A stretch of 7,769 nucleotides of DNA from an uncultured Clostridia bacterium (GTDB taxonomy: Bacteria; Bacillota; Clostridia; Oscillospirales; Oscillospiraceae): positions 1-7,769 of the forward strand of contig CALICR010000224.1 in NCBI GenBank assembly GCA_938049125.1. Direction: 5' to 3'. The position numbers and the translations under genes are program-made. Below are positions 1-6,335 of this stretch, piece by piece. Every line of letters begins with the position of its first letter. Position 1 is the first letter of the stretch. Below the pieces are notes generated by a model. The model saw nothing but the letters and a program-made list of their open reading frames with translations. It searched no databases and was not told the origin of the DNA.

Positions 1-77
1 AAGACACCGCGCAGCTTCGCCGCCACGTCCTGGCTCGTCCAGTCCGCGGGCTTGTCCACGATGAGAATTCCAGTCAT
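1..77 (-). CDS. truB: tRNA pseudouridine-55 synthase TruB, N-terminal fragment (runs off left edge)
   Basis: Only the first 25 codons are present. The N-terminus, MTGILIVDKPADWTSQDVAA, is the characteristic opening of TruB: a GI(L/I)xxDKPxxWTS block just before the catalytic region. TruB isomerises uridine 55 in the T-arm of tRNAs in the cytoplasm. The catalytic aspartate and the PUA domain lie outside the window. The ATG at 75-77 overlaps the nrnA TGA in an ATGA arrangement, which implies translational coupling. An AGGTG ribosome binding site sits five bases upstream. Its place downstream of rbfA and nrnA matches Bacillota gene order, where ribF often follows. Identification rests on the short N-terminus plus context. 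Confidence 0.9.
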   Translation of the reverse strand, partial: MTGILIVDKPADWTSQDVAAKLRGV

Positions 78-1033
78 GGTGTCACCTGCAGGTCCGTGGC
101 CGCGGCGATGGCGCCGAGGATGGCGGCACGGCCGTCCTCCAGGGAGCCGGGCACCGTCGCACCCGCCGCGGCGCGGTGGCCGCCGCCGCCGAGCTGTGCG
201 CAGATGGCCGAGGCGTCGTAGCGCCGGTCATCGGTGCGCAGGGAAATTTTGCACTGGTTCCCGGGCAGGTCCCGGAGCATGACGCCGATGGCCACGCCCT
301 CGAGATTCCGGGCGAAGCCCGCGATGGCGTCGGCGTCGTCCTCGGTGACGCCGAGGCGCAGCTTTTCCGCCTCGGGCAGCGTGCAGACGCCGATGGCCCC
401 ATCGGCATAGAGCTGCAGGTCCTCGGTCAGATAGGCCTCCAGGGCGAAGCGCGCCCGGGTCTTGACCTCGAAGAGCAGCCGGTTCAGGCTGGCGGTATCC
501 GCGCCGCAGTCCATCAGCTCCGCGGCGGCGCGCAGCGTGGCGGCGGTGGTGTTGGAGTAGCGGAAGCAGCCCGTATCCGTGGAGACGGCGATATAGAGCG
601 CGTCGGCCATGGCCTTGTCCACAGGGACGCCCAGGGCGTGCAGCAGCTCCAGCACGAGCTCGCCGCATGCAGCCCGGTCCCCCTCCACATGGCCTCGGGC
701 GGCGAAGCCGGAGTTGGAGCCGTGGTGATCGAGGCAGAGGTCTACGGGGCCGGAGAAGCCCAGGGGATACAGCCCCTCGGAGGCGATGTCCACGGCGACA
801 AAGGTCCCGCCGGGCAGCGCCGGGCCGGTCAGGCCCGCGAGATAGGGCAGGTAGCGCGGCGTGAACTGGGGATTTTCAAGAATGACGGCGGTCTTGCCGA
901 GGGCGCGTAGCGCGCGGCACAGGGCAATGGAGCAGCCCACGGTATCGCCGTCGGGCCGCCGGTGGGTCAGGATGGTGTAGCTGTCGCCCGCCCCCAGGGC
1001 CTCAGCAAGCTCATTCAGCGTCAGATGCTTCAT
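74..1033 (-). CDS. nrnA: Bifunctional oligoribonuclease / pAp phosphatase, DHH-DHHA1 family
   Basis: NrnA-type enzymes degrade very short RNAs from their ends and dephosphorylate 3'-phosphoadenosine 5'-phosphate, using divalent metal in the cytoplasm. The 319-residue protein is of normal family length. Visible motifs are HRRPDGD at residues 24-30, the metal-binding aspartate of VDIAS near 82, the signature DHH at 102-104, STDTG near 151-155 and the DHHA1 substrate-binding GGGGH at 282-286. An ATG at 1042 is also in frame, but a GAGG directly abuts it. The ATG at 1033 has that GAGG nine bases upstream, so I prefer 1033. The start overlaps the end of rbfA by 23 bp and the stop overlaps truB, so the gene is coupled on both sides. 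The position between rbfA and truB is usual in Bacillota. All expected catalytic residues appear intact. Confidence 0.95.
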   Translation of the reverse strand: MKHLTLNELAEALGAGDSYTILTHRRPDGDTVGCSIALCRALRALGKTAVILENPQFTPRYLPYLAGLTGPALPGGTFVAVDIASEGLYPLGFSGPVDLCLDHHGSNSGFAARGHVEGDRAACGELVLELLHALGVPVDKAMADALYIAVSTDTGCFRYSNTTAATLRAAAELMDCGADTASLNRLLFEVKTRARFALEAYLTEDLQLYADGAIGVCTLPEAEKLRLGVTEDDADAIAGFARNLEGVAIGVMLRDLPGNQCKISLRTDDRRYDASAICAQLGGGGHRAAAGATVPGSLEDGRAAILGAIAAATDLQVTP

Positions 1034-1385
1034 CGGCGTCATCCTCGATGTGCAGGGACTTCAGCAGGGCGAACATATCGGCGCCCTTGGTGATGGAGTC
1101 GTCCAGCTCGAAGACCAGCTCTGGTGTATAGCGGAGCTGGAGCGTCCGGCCGATCTCCCGGCGCAGGAAGCCGCCCGCGGACTTGAGGCCCTTGAGCACG
1201 TCGCGGCTCCGGTCCTTCTGGAGCACGCTGACGAAGACCTTGGCATAGTGGAGGTCGCCGGTGGTCTCCACGGCGGTGATGGAGATCATGGCGTCCTGGA
1301 CCCGGGGGTCCTTCAGCGTGCGGATCAGCTGGGAAAGCTCCTTCTGGATTTCCTCATTGATGCGCCCGATTCTCAGTTGTGACAT
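1011..1385 (-). CDS. rbfA: 30S ribosome-binding factor A
   Basis: RbfA is a small KH-like protein that binds the 30S subunit and assists late 16S rRNA maturation near the 5' helix and neck. The 124-residue product has the usual length. Family features visible are the N-terminal RIGRINEEIQKELSQLI helix, the LKDPRV segment, the strand AKVFVSVL and the segment LRYTPELVFELDDSI. The C-terminal tail from about residue 112 is acidic and probably disordered. The ATG is preceded by GAGGAGG with an eight-base spacer. It follows infB after 66 nt, a gap that contains a GC-rich inverted repeat, and its 3' end overlaps nrnA. In B. subtilis ylxP lies between infB and rbfA; it is absent here. Confidence 0.96.
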   Translation of the reverse strand: MSQLRIGRINEEIQKELSQLIRTLKDPRVQDAMISITAVETTGDLHYAKVFVSVLQKDRSRDVLKGLKSAGGFLRREIGRTLQLRYTPELVFELDDSITKGADMFALLKSLHIEDDADEASDAE

Positions 1386-1408
1386 AGGTGGTTCCTCCTC
1401 AGGCAGGA

Positions 1409-1438
1409 CGGGCCGCCCTACAACTGTACGGCGGCCCG
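1409..1438 (-). repeat. GC-rich inverted repeat in the infB-rbfA gap
   Basis: A perfect 9-bp inverted repeat (arms 1409-1417 and 1430-1438, cgggccgcc/ggcggcccg) encloses a 12-nt loop whose inner tac/gta can add three more pairs. It lies between the infB stop and the rbfA ribosome binding site. Neither strand has a T-run after the stem, so it is not a standard intrinsic terminator. It could be an RNA processing or stabilising hairpin, a pause site or the remnant of a dispersed element. Only the structure is certain. Confidence 0.75.
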
Positions 1439-1451
1439 GGGTTCCTTGGTG

Positions 1452-3833
1452 TTACACGGGCTTGACCTCTTCCATGACGAAGCACTCGAAGATGTCGCCC
1501 TCCTTGATATCGTTGTACTTATCGATGGACATGCCGCATTCGTAGCCCGCCTGGACCTCCTTGACGGCGTCCTTGAAGCGCTGCAGCGAGCCGACGACGC
1601 CCTCGTGGATGACGATGTTGTCGCGGAGCACGCGGACCTTGGCGTCCCGGGAGACCTTGCCGTCCTTGACGTAGCAGCCGGCGATGGTGCCGATGGAGGA
1701 GACCTTATAGGTCATGCGCACCTCGGCGTGGCCGATGATGCTCTCCCTGTAGGTGGGGGCCAGCATACCCTTCATGGCGGCCTCGATCTCGTTGATGGCG
1801 TCGTAGATGACGCGGTACATCCGCATATCCACCTTGTCGCGCTTGGCGGCGGCGGCAGCGGCGTCGTTGGGCCGGACGTTGAAGCCGACGATGATGGCGT
1901 TGGCCGTGGAGGCCAGGACCACGTCGGTCTCGTTGATGGCGCCGACGCCCGCATGGATGACGCGGACACGGACCTCGTCGTTGCTCAGCTTGACGAGAGA
2001 GGCCTTGACGGCCTCTGCGGAGCCCTGAACGTCGGCCTTGACGATGAGGTCCAGCTCCTTCATCTCGCCCTCCTGCATCTTGGCGAAGAGGTTGTCGAGG
2101 GTGACCTTCTGGTTCTGCTTGTTGAGGTCGTCTTTGATCTTCTGCTTGCGCTGCTCAACGAGCTGACGGGCCATGCGCTCGTCGGCCACGGCGGCGAAGC
2201 TGTCGCCGGGGGCCGGGACCTCGGCGAGGCCGGTGATCTCCACGGGGATCGACGGACCGGCGGACTTGACCTGCTTGCCCTTGTCGTCCACCATGACGCG
2301 GACACGGCCCACGGCGGTACCAGCGATGATGGTGTCGCCCTGGTGGAGCGTGCCGTTCTGGACCAGCAGCGTGGCGATGGGGCCGCGGTTCTTGTCGAGG
2401 CGGGCCTCGATGACCGTGCCCTTGGCGGCGCGGTTCGGGTTGGCCTTCAGCTCGGCGATCTCGGCGGTCAGGATGACGACCTCGAGGAGATCGTCGATGC
2501 CCTGGCCCGTCTTGGCGGAGATGCGGCAGACCTCGGTCTCGCCGCCCCAGTCCGCGGGCGTCAGGCCGTGCTCCGTCAGCTGGGTGAGGATGCGGTCCGG
2601 GTTCGCGCCCGGCTTATCCATCTTGTTGACGGCGACGATGATGGGAATATTCGCGGCCTTGGCGTGGTTGATGGCCTCGATGGTCTGGGGCATGATGCCG
2701 TCGTCGGCGGCCACGACCAGGATGGCGATGTCGGTGCACATGGCGCCGCGGGCGCGCATCTCGGTAAAGGCGGCATGGCCCGGGGTGTCCAGGAAGGTGA
2801 TGGGCTTGCCGTCGATCTTGACGGTGTACGCGCCGATGTGCTGGGTGATGCCGCCGGCCTCGCCGGAGACCACGTTCGTCTTCCGGACGGCGTCCAGCAG
2901 GGACGTCTTGCCGTGGTCGACGTGGCCCATGACGACCACGACCGGGGGACGGGGCTGGAGCTCCTCCGCCGTGTCCTCGTGGTCGTCGAAGAGGCGCTCC
3001 TCGATGGTGACGACGACCTCGTGCTCCACGCGGCAGCCCAGCTCGGTGGCCACGTATTCGGCGGTGTCGTAGTCGATGGACTGGTTGATGGCGGCAAGGA
3101 TGCCGTTCTTCATCAGGCACTTGATGACCTCGCTGGCGGTTTTCTTCATGCGGGAGGCCAGCTCGCCGACGGTGATCTCGTCGGGGATCTTGACGGTCAG
3201 CGGCGTCTTCTTGGCAATCTCAAGCTGGAGGCGGCGCATCTTCTCCTGCTCCTCGCTGCGGGACTTGCTGGTGAAGGGCTTCTTCTTGTTGCCGCCGGCC
3301 TTGTTCTTGCCGCCGATGCGCTGCTTGCCGCCGGAGACGTTCTGCATCCGCTCGGAGACCAGCTTATCCACATGGTCGTCGAAGCGGGCGGTGTTGACGG
3401 TGACGGCGCTGGTATCGACCACGCGGCGCTCACGCTTGCGCTGGGGCTCCTGAGGCTTCGCGGCCTGGGGCTGCGGCTGGGGCTTGCTCTGCGGAGCGGG
3501 CGCGGCGCTCTTCTGGGGCTGGGCCTGCTGCGGCTGCGCCGCCTGCTGGGACTTCTGCCCGGCGGGCGCCGGGGCGGCTTCCTTCTTCGGGGCGGGGGCC
3601 GGAACCTCCTCCTTCTTGGGGGCCGGGGCCACGGCGAAGACCTGCTCCAGCGAGTCGATCTGGTGGTGCTGGGTGATGTGCTCGAAGAGGACGTTGAGCT
3701 GCTGGTCCTCCAGGACCTGCATATTGCTCTTCGGCTTTTCGAAGTACTTCGAGACGATGTCGCTGATCTCCTTCGTCGTCATGCCGAAGTCCTTGGCCAC
3801 ATCACGAATCCGATACTTGTTGAAACTGCTCAA
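1452..3833 (-). CDS. infB: Translation initiation factor IF-2
   Basis: IF2 is the GTPase that brings initiator fMet-tRNA to the 30S subunit and promotes 50S joining. The 793-residue protein shows an N-terminal IF2-N fold (RIRDVAKDFGMTTKEISDIV, about 8-27), then a Pro/Ala/Gln/Lys low-complexity linker (about 69-135) and a basic Gly/Lys stretch (about 168-190). A second IF2-N-like helical segment lies at about 215-265. The G domain has all motifs: GHVDHGKT 303-310, GGITQHIGA 327-335, DTPGH 349-353, NKMD 403-406 and SAKTG 439-443. Domains II-IV follow, ending in a typical fMet-tRNA-binding C2 region. The start is TTG at 3831-3833. It is supported by GGAGGTGG six bases upstream, and no in-frame ATG lies upstream. 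Length is intermediate between my recollection of B. subtilis IF2 (about 716) and E. coli IF2 (890). A second in-frame start at Met199 is possible. Confidence 0.98.
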   Translation of the reverse strand: MSSFNKYRIRDVAKDFGMTTKEISDIVSKYFEKPKSNMQVLEDQQLNVLFEHITQHHQIDSLEQVFAVAPAPKKEEVPAPAPKKEAAPAPAGQKSQQAAQPQQAQPQKSAAPAPQSKPQPQPQAAKPQEPQRKRERRVVDTSAVTVNTARFDDHVDKLVSERMQNVSGGKQRIGGKNKAGGNKKKPFTSKSRSEEQEKMRRLQLEIAKKTPLTVKIPDEITVGELASRMKKTASEVIKCLMKNGILAAINQSIDYDTAEYVATELGCRVEHEVVVTIEERLFDDHEDTAEELQPRPPVVVVMGHVDHGKTSLLDAVRKTNVVSGEAGGITQHIGAYTVKIDGKPITFLDTPGHAAFTEMRARGAMCTDIAILVVAADDGIMPQTIEAINHAKAANIPIIVAVNKMDKPGANPDRILTQLTEHGLTPADWGGETEVCRISAKTGQGIDDLLEVVILTAEIAELKANPNRAAKGTVIEARLDKNRGPIATLLVQNGTLHQGDTIIAGTAVGRVRVMVDDKGKQVKSAGPSIPVEITGLAEVPAPGDSFAAVADERMARQLVEQRKQKIKDDLNKQNQKVTLDNLFAKMQEGEMKELDLIVKADVQGSAEAVKASLVKLSNDEVRVRVIHAGVGAINETDVVLASTANAIIVGFNVRPNDAAAAAAKRDKVDMRMYRVIYDAINEIEAAMKGMLAPTYRESIIGHAEVRMTYKVSSIGTIAGCYVKDGKVSRDAKVRVLRDNIVIHEGVVGSLQRFKDAVKEVQAGYECGMSIDKYNDIKEGDIFECFVMEEVKPV

Positions 3834-3941
3834 TATAAGCCACCTCCAATAACGTCCGCCGCCGGAACCTCAGGGGCTGCTCCGATGGCCGCGGTCCGAA
3901 ACGGGCCGCCTGTGCGATCCTATCCTTTATATAGTATTATC

Positions 3942-4361
3942 TTACTTTTTCCCGTGCCGGACATTCCGGCGGTGCGCCCGTTCCTCGCGCTGCCGCTGGG
4001 CGGCGCGGTCCGACTGGCGCGTGAGCCGCTCCAGCACGGGGGCACAGCGCTCCGGCTCCTCCAGGGCCTGCACAAAGGCCAGCGCCAGACGCGGGTCCGT
4101 GAAGGCCGCGATGGCGCAGGGGCTGCGGCCGATGGCCGCGCCCAGGGCCTCCTTGGTGCAGGGAATCCGGAGCAGCGGCTGCTGCGTGCCCGAGACGAAG
4201 CTCTCGGCCCGGCGCAGCGTGTGGGGCGAGGCGTCCTCGGCCAGCACCACGAGCCGCGCGTGCCCGGCCCGGCAGAGCGCGCCCACCGGCTCCTCGCCGG
4301 CCTCCAGCCGCCGTCCCCGGCGGGCCAGAGAGAGATAACCCATTGCCCGTTCCTGCATCAT
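3942..4361 (-). CDS. ylxQ: L7Ae/L30e/S12e/Gadd45-family RNA-binding protein YlxQ with basic C-terminal extension
   Basis: YlxQ is a small L7Ae-type protein presumed to bind kink-turn or related RNA; its cellular role is poorly known. Residues 1-105 match the family: YLSLARRGRRLEAGEE near the start, RLVVLAEDAS at about 36-45, and a conserved-looking ALGAAIGRSPCAIAAFTD at about 72-89. The usual length is near 100 residues, while this product has 139. The extra tail (about 106-139) is rich in Arg, Gln and Glu and ends RRNVRHGKK. The ATG at 4361 overlaps the rnpM TGA as ATGA. A second ATG follows immediately, and GGAGGAAAGG lies inside the end of rnpM. A longer upstream frame exists but overlaps rnpM in a different frame and reads as Arg/Pro-rich noise, so I rejected it. 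Confidence 0.88.
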   Translation of the reverse strand: MMQERAMGYLSLARRGRRLEAGEEPVGALCRAGHARLVVLAEDASPHTLRRAESFVSGTQQPLLRIPCTKEALGAAIGRSPCAIAAFTDPRLALAFVQALEEPERCAPVLERLTRQSDRAAQRQREERAHRRNVRHGKK

Positions 4362-4624
4362 TCCGGCTGCGCCATCCTTTCCTCCAGCGCGTCGTAGACC
4401 TCGGCGGGAATGGCCGTGTCCAGGCTGCGCTCCAGCGACCGCGCCTTCCGGGCGCGCCGCAGGCATTCGAGGTTCGGGCAGACGTAAGCGCCGCGGCCCG
4501 GGGCCTTGCCCCGGAAGTCCAGGGAGATGACGCCCTCCGGTGAGCGGACTACCCGCACAAGCTCTTTTTTCGGTTTCATTTCTCTGCATCCGGCGCACTG
4601 GCGCATGGGAATTTTCTTCGGCAT
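4358..4624 (-). CDS. rnpM: RNase P modulator RnpM (YlxR, DUF448)
   Basis: This 88-residue protein is YlxR, renamed RnpM after its reported binding to and modulation of RNase P RNA. It is a small cytoplasmic nucleic-acid-binding protein. The diagnostic pattern is present: PMRQCAGCREMKPKKELVRVVR at the N-terminus, then GRGAYVC at residues 43-49. Four cysteines (10, 13, 49 and 54, as CxxC and Cx4C) are arranged as a possible metal site; the B. subtilis protein as I recall it lacks this set. The ATG at 4622-4624 follows GGAGG by seven bases and lies 25 nt after the nusA stop. Its 3' end overlaps ylxQ. The fixed nusA-ylxR-ylxQ-infB order supports the call. Confidence 0.94.
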   Translation of the reverse strand: MPKKIPMRQCAGCREMKPKKELVRVVRSPEGVISLDFRGKAPGRGAYVCPNLECLRRARKARSLERSLDTAIPAEVYDALEERMAQPE

Positions 4625-4649
4625 GATCCTACCTCCGGGGAAGGGGCGC

Positions 4650-5735
4650 TCAGGCCTCTTCCGCAGGCTCCGCCGCCGTCTCGGGCTCCTCGGCCTGGGA
4701 GGCGGGCTTGATATCGATCTTGCAGCCGGTCAGCCGGGCGGCCAGCCGGGCGTTCTGGCCCTCCTTGCCGATGGCAAGAGAGAGCTGGTCGTCGGGCACG
4801 ATGACACGGCAGGCCTTGGTGCCCGGCAGCATGGTGACGGAGATGACGTCCGCCGGGGACAGGGCCGAGGCGACGAACTGCTCCGGGTCCTCGGACCAGA
4901 CGACGATGTCCATCTTTTCGCCCCGCAGCTCATCGACCACGGCGCCGACACGGCCGCCTCTGGGGCCGACGCAGGCACCGACCGGATCGATGTTCTCTTC
5001 GGTGGCGCGGACGGCCAGCTTCGTGCGGGAGCCGGCCTCGCGGGCCACGGACTTGATCTCGACGAGGCCGCTCTCGATCTCCGGCACGTTCAGCTCAAAG
5101 AGCCGCTTGACGAGGCCGGGATGGGTCCGGGAGACGATGACCTGCGGGCCGCGGCTGGAGCGTCGGACCTCCACGACGTAGACGCGGATGAGGTCGCCCT
5201 CGGTGAAATGCTCGGTCTTCACCTGCTCGCCGGCGGCGAGGTAGGCGTCGGTGCGGTCGTTGCCGGTGCCGATGCGGATGGTCATGTCGCCGCTCTGCGG
5301 CTCGATGCGCAGCACGGTGCCGGTCAAAATCTCGTGCTCCTTGGAGGAGAAGCTGTCGAAGATCATGCCGCGCTCGGCCTCGCGGATGCCCTGGATGATG
5401 ACCTGCTTGGCGGTCTGGGCGGCGATGCGGCCGAAGTTCTGGGTCTTGACGTCCACGTTGACGAGGTCGCCCAGCTCACAGCGGGGGTTGATCTTCCGGG
5501 CCTCCTCCAGGGAAATCTCCGTGGCGGGGGTGATGACGCCGTCCACCACTTCCTTCTGGACGTACATCCGCATGTCGTTCTCTGTCAGCTCGACGAAGAC
5601 GTTGTCGGTGTAGCCGGTCTTATCCTTCTTATAGGCGGCGACGAGGGCCTGGGTAATCTTTTCCATCATGTAGGCCTGCGGGATGCCGCGTTCCTTTTCC
5701 AGCTGAGCGAGGGCCGCATAGATTTCGGCGTTCAT
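4650..5735 (-). CDS. nusA: Transcription elongation/termination factor NusA
   Basis: NusA binds RNA polymerase and nascent RNA, and modulates pausing, intrinsic termination and antitermination. The 361-residue protein has the short Gram-positive layout. The N-terminal polymerase-binding domain spans about 1-130. An S1 domain spans about 135-200. KH1, spanning about 229-285, contains the segment DPVGACVGPRGGRV. KH2 is at about 296-343, with PDDQLSLAIGKEGQNARLA. The tail from about 346 is Ala/Glu-rich. The two acidic repeats of the E. coli protein are absent, as expected outside Proteobacteria. The ATG follows an AAGGAGGAG that incorporates the rimP stop codon, so rimP and nusA are probably coupled. 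In B. subtilis, as I recall, NusA represses its own operon by attenuation in the leader; the hairpin near 6247-6279 is a candidate for the same here. Confidence 0.98.
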   Translation of the reverse strand: MNAEIYAALAQLEKERGIPQAYMMEKITQALVAAYKKDKTGYTDNVFVELTENDMRMYVQKEVVDGVITPATEISLEEARKINPRCELGDLVNVDVKTQNFGRIAAQTAKQVIIQGIREAERGMIFDSFSSKEHEILTGTVLRIEPQSGDMTIRIGTGNDRTDAYLAAGEQVKTEHFTEGDLIRVYVVEVRRSSRGPQVIVSRTHPGLVKRLFELNVPEIESGLVEIKSVAREAGSRTKLAVRATEENIDPVGACVGPRGGRVGAVVDELRGEKMDIVVWSEDPEQFVASALSPADVISVTMLPGTKACRVIVPDDQLSLAIGKEGQNARLAARLTGCKIDIKPASQAEEPETAAEPAEEA

Positions 5736-5747
5736 GTTTTCTCCTCC

Positions 5748-6200
5748 TTAGAATGTCGCGCGAAGCCGTACCAGTGCGACTTCGGATTTTTCGAATGTGA
5801 CCGGCTTCCCGAGATAGTCGATGGTGACGCGGCCGTCCTCATAGCCGCGCAGCACGCCGGGGAACTCCTTCGTGCCGTCCTTGGGCCGGTAGAGGCGCAC
5901 CAGCACGTCGCTGCCCAGGAACCGGGCAAAGTCGCCGGGGCGCTTCAGCGCCCGCTCCAGCCCGGCGCTGCACACCTCGAAGGTATAGCTGCTGGGGATG
6001 AGGTCCTTTTCGTCCAGAATGGGGTCCATGGCCCGGGAGACGGCCTCACAGTCGTCGATGTCCACGCCGCCTTCCTTGTCGAGGTAGATGCGCAGGTACC
6101 ATTCGGCGCCCTCGCGCACATATTCCGTGTCCCAGATCTCGCAGCCCCGGGCCGCGGCGATGGGCTCCGCCAGCTGCCAGACCTGTTCCGTCAGTTTCAT
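5748..6200 (-). CDS. rimP: Ribosome maturation factor RimP
   Basis: RimP assists 30S subunit assembly, in particular incorporation of S12 and neighbouring proteins. The 150-residue product has the usual size and two-domain layout. The N-terminal half includes IWDTEYVREGAEWYLRIYLD (about 22-41) and DIDDCEAVSRAMDPILD (about 48-63). The central signature EVCSAGLERALKRPGDF (about 75-91) leads into an Sm-like C-terminal domain. The usual signature reads SSPGLERPL, so Cys-Ser-Ala-Gly and the missing proline are a small local deviation. I chose the ATG at 6200, preceded by AAAGGAG with a ten-base spacer. An in-frame TTG at 6248 would add 16 Pro/Gly/Arg residues; it has no ribosome binding site at usable spacing. 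First gene of the operon. Confidence 0.95.
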   Translation of the reverse strand: MKLTEQVWQLAEPIAAARGCEIWDTEYVREGAEWYLRIYLDKEGGVDIDDCEAVSRAMDPILDEKDLIPSSYTFEVCSAGLERALKRPGDFARFLGSDVLVRLYRPKDGTKEFPGVLRGYEDGRVTIDYLGKPVTFEKSEVALVRLRATF

Positions 6201-6219
6201 CCGTGAAGCGCTCCTTTCG

Positions 6220-6236
6220 CCCGGGAGAGGCCCGGG
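6220..6236 (-). promoter_or_regulatory. GC hairpin immediately upstream of the rimP ribosome binding site
   Basis: Two copies of the self-complementary cccggg (6220-6225 and 6231-6236) flank a five-base loop. In the minus-strand transcript they form a six-pair all-GC stem. The stem ends three bases before the AAAGGAG of rimP (6211-6217). It could affect ribosome access or protect the leader. The structure is seen; the role is inferred. Confidence 0.5.
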
Positions 6237-6246
6237 GCCGCCGTTC

Positions 6247-6279
6247 AATAAGAAAGACTGGGGAATTTCCCCAGCCTCC
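6247..6279 (-). terminator. Candidate attenuator/intrinsic terminator in the rimP-nusA operon leader
   Basis: On the minus strand CTGGGG (6274-6269) and CCCCAG (6263-6258) form a perfect stem around AAATT. The stem extends outward with G-U, G-C, A-U and two further G-U pairs to about 6279/6253. The following bases, TTTCTTATT, form an interrupted T tract. The hairpin begins about 20 nt after the predicted transcription start and ends about 50 nt before the rimP ATG, so termination there would turn off the whole operon. Interrupted U tracts are typical of NusA-dependent terminators. The same bases can also pair differently, as described in the findings. No protein-coding gene on this strand lies between the promoter and the hairpin, so it is not the end of a gene. 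Confidence 0.5.
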
Positions 6280-6306
6280 AGTCAAGCACTACCTTAGTCT
6301 TTCTGT

Positions 6307-6335
6307 AGTATAGCAGGTCTTGGACAAAAAAGCAA
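6307..6335 (-). promoter_or_regulatory. Promoter of the rimP-nusA-infB operon (sigma-A type)
   Basis: Minus strand: -35 TTGCTT at 6335-6330, a 17-bp spacer and -10 TATACT at 6312-6307. The predicted start is near 6300, giving a leader of about 100 nt before rimP. It is the only good minus-strand match with standard spacing that I found in the divergent region. Confidence 0.75.

Noticed and set aside
176..910. Plus-strand open frame of 244 codons within nrnA
   Set aside because: Antisense to a gene with intact DHH and DHHA1 motifs. Composition is that of a shadow and it has no family match.
3956..3970. Perfect 6-bp inverted repeat at the end of ylxQ as a terminator
   Set aside because: The stem is short with a three-base loop, and in the direction of transcription it is followed by CACGGGAAAAAG, not a T tract. 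The operon clearly continues into infB.
1446..4397. Open frame of 983 codons on the plus strand, antisense to infB and ylxQ
   Set aside because: It is the exact reverse shadow of strongly conserved infB codons. Its composition (Val/Leu/Gly/Asp/His-rich, repetitive) is typical of antisense frames in GC-rich genes, and it has no homology I can recognise.
4362..4598. Upstream extension of ylxQ by 79 codons
   Set aside because: It overlaps nearly all of rnpM in another frame, reads as Arg/Gly/Pro-rich noise, and the conserved L7Ae start lies at the ATGA overlap.
4506..6206. Open frame of 566 codons on the plus strand, antisense to rnpM, nusA and rimP
   Set aside because: It is opposite clear nusA and rimP coding sequence, has the same Gly/Asp/Leu/Val shadow composition, and spans several genes and the junctions between them.
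6201..6248. Extended RimP start at TTG 6248 or a leader peptide in the rimP leader
   Set aside because: The added residues are Pro/Gly/Arg-rich and unlike RimP, no ribosome binding site is at proper spacing, and ATG 6200 has a good AAAGGAG. I saw no other convincing small ORF in the leader.
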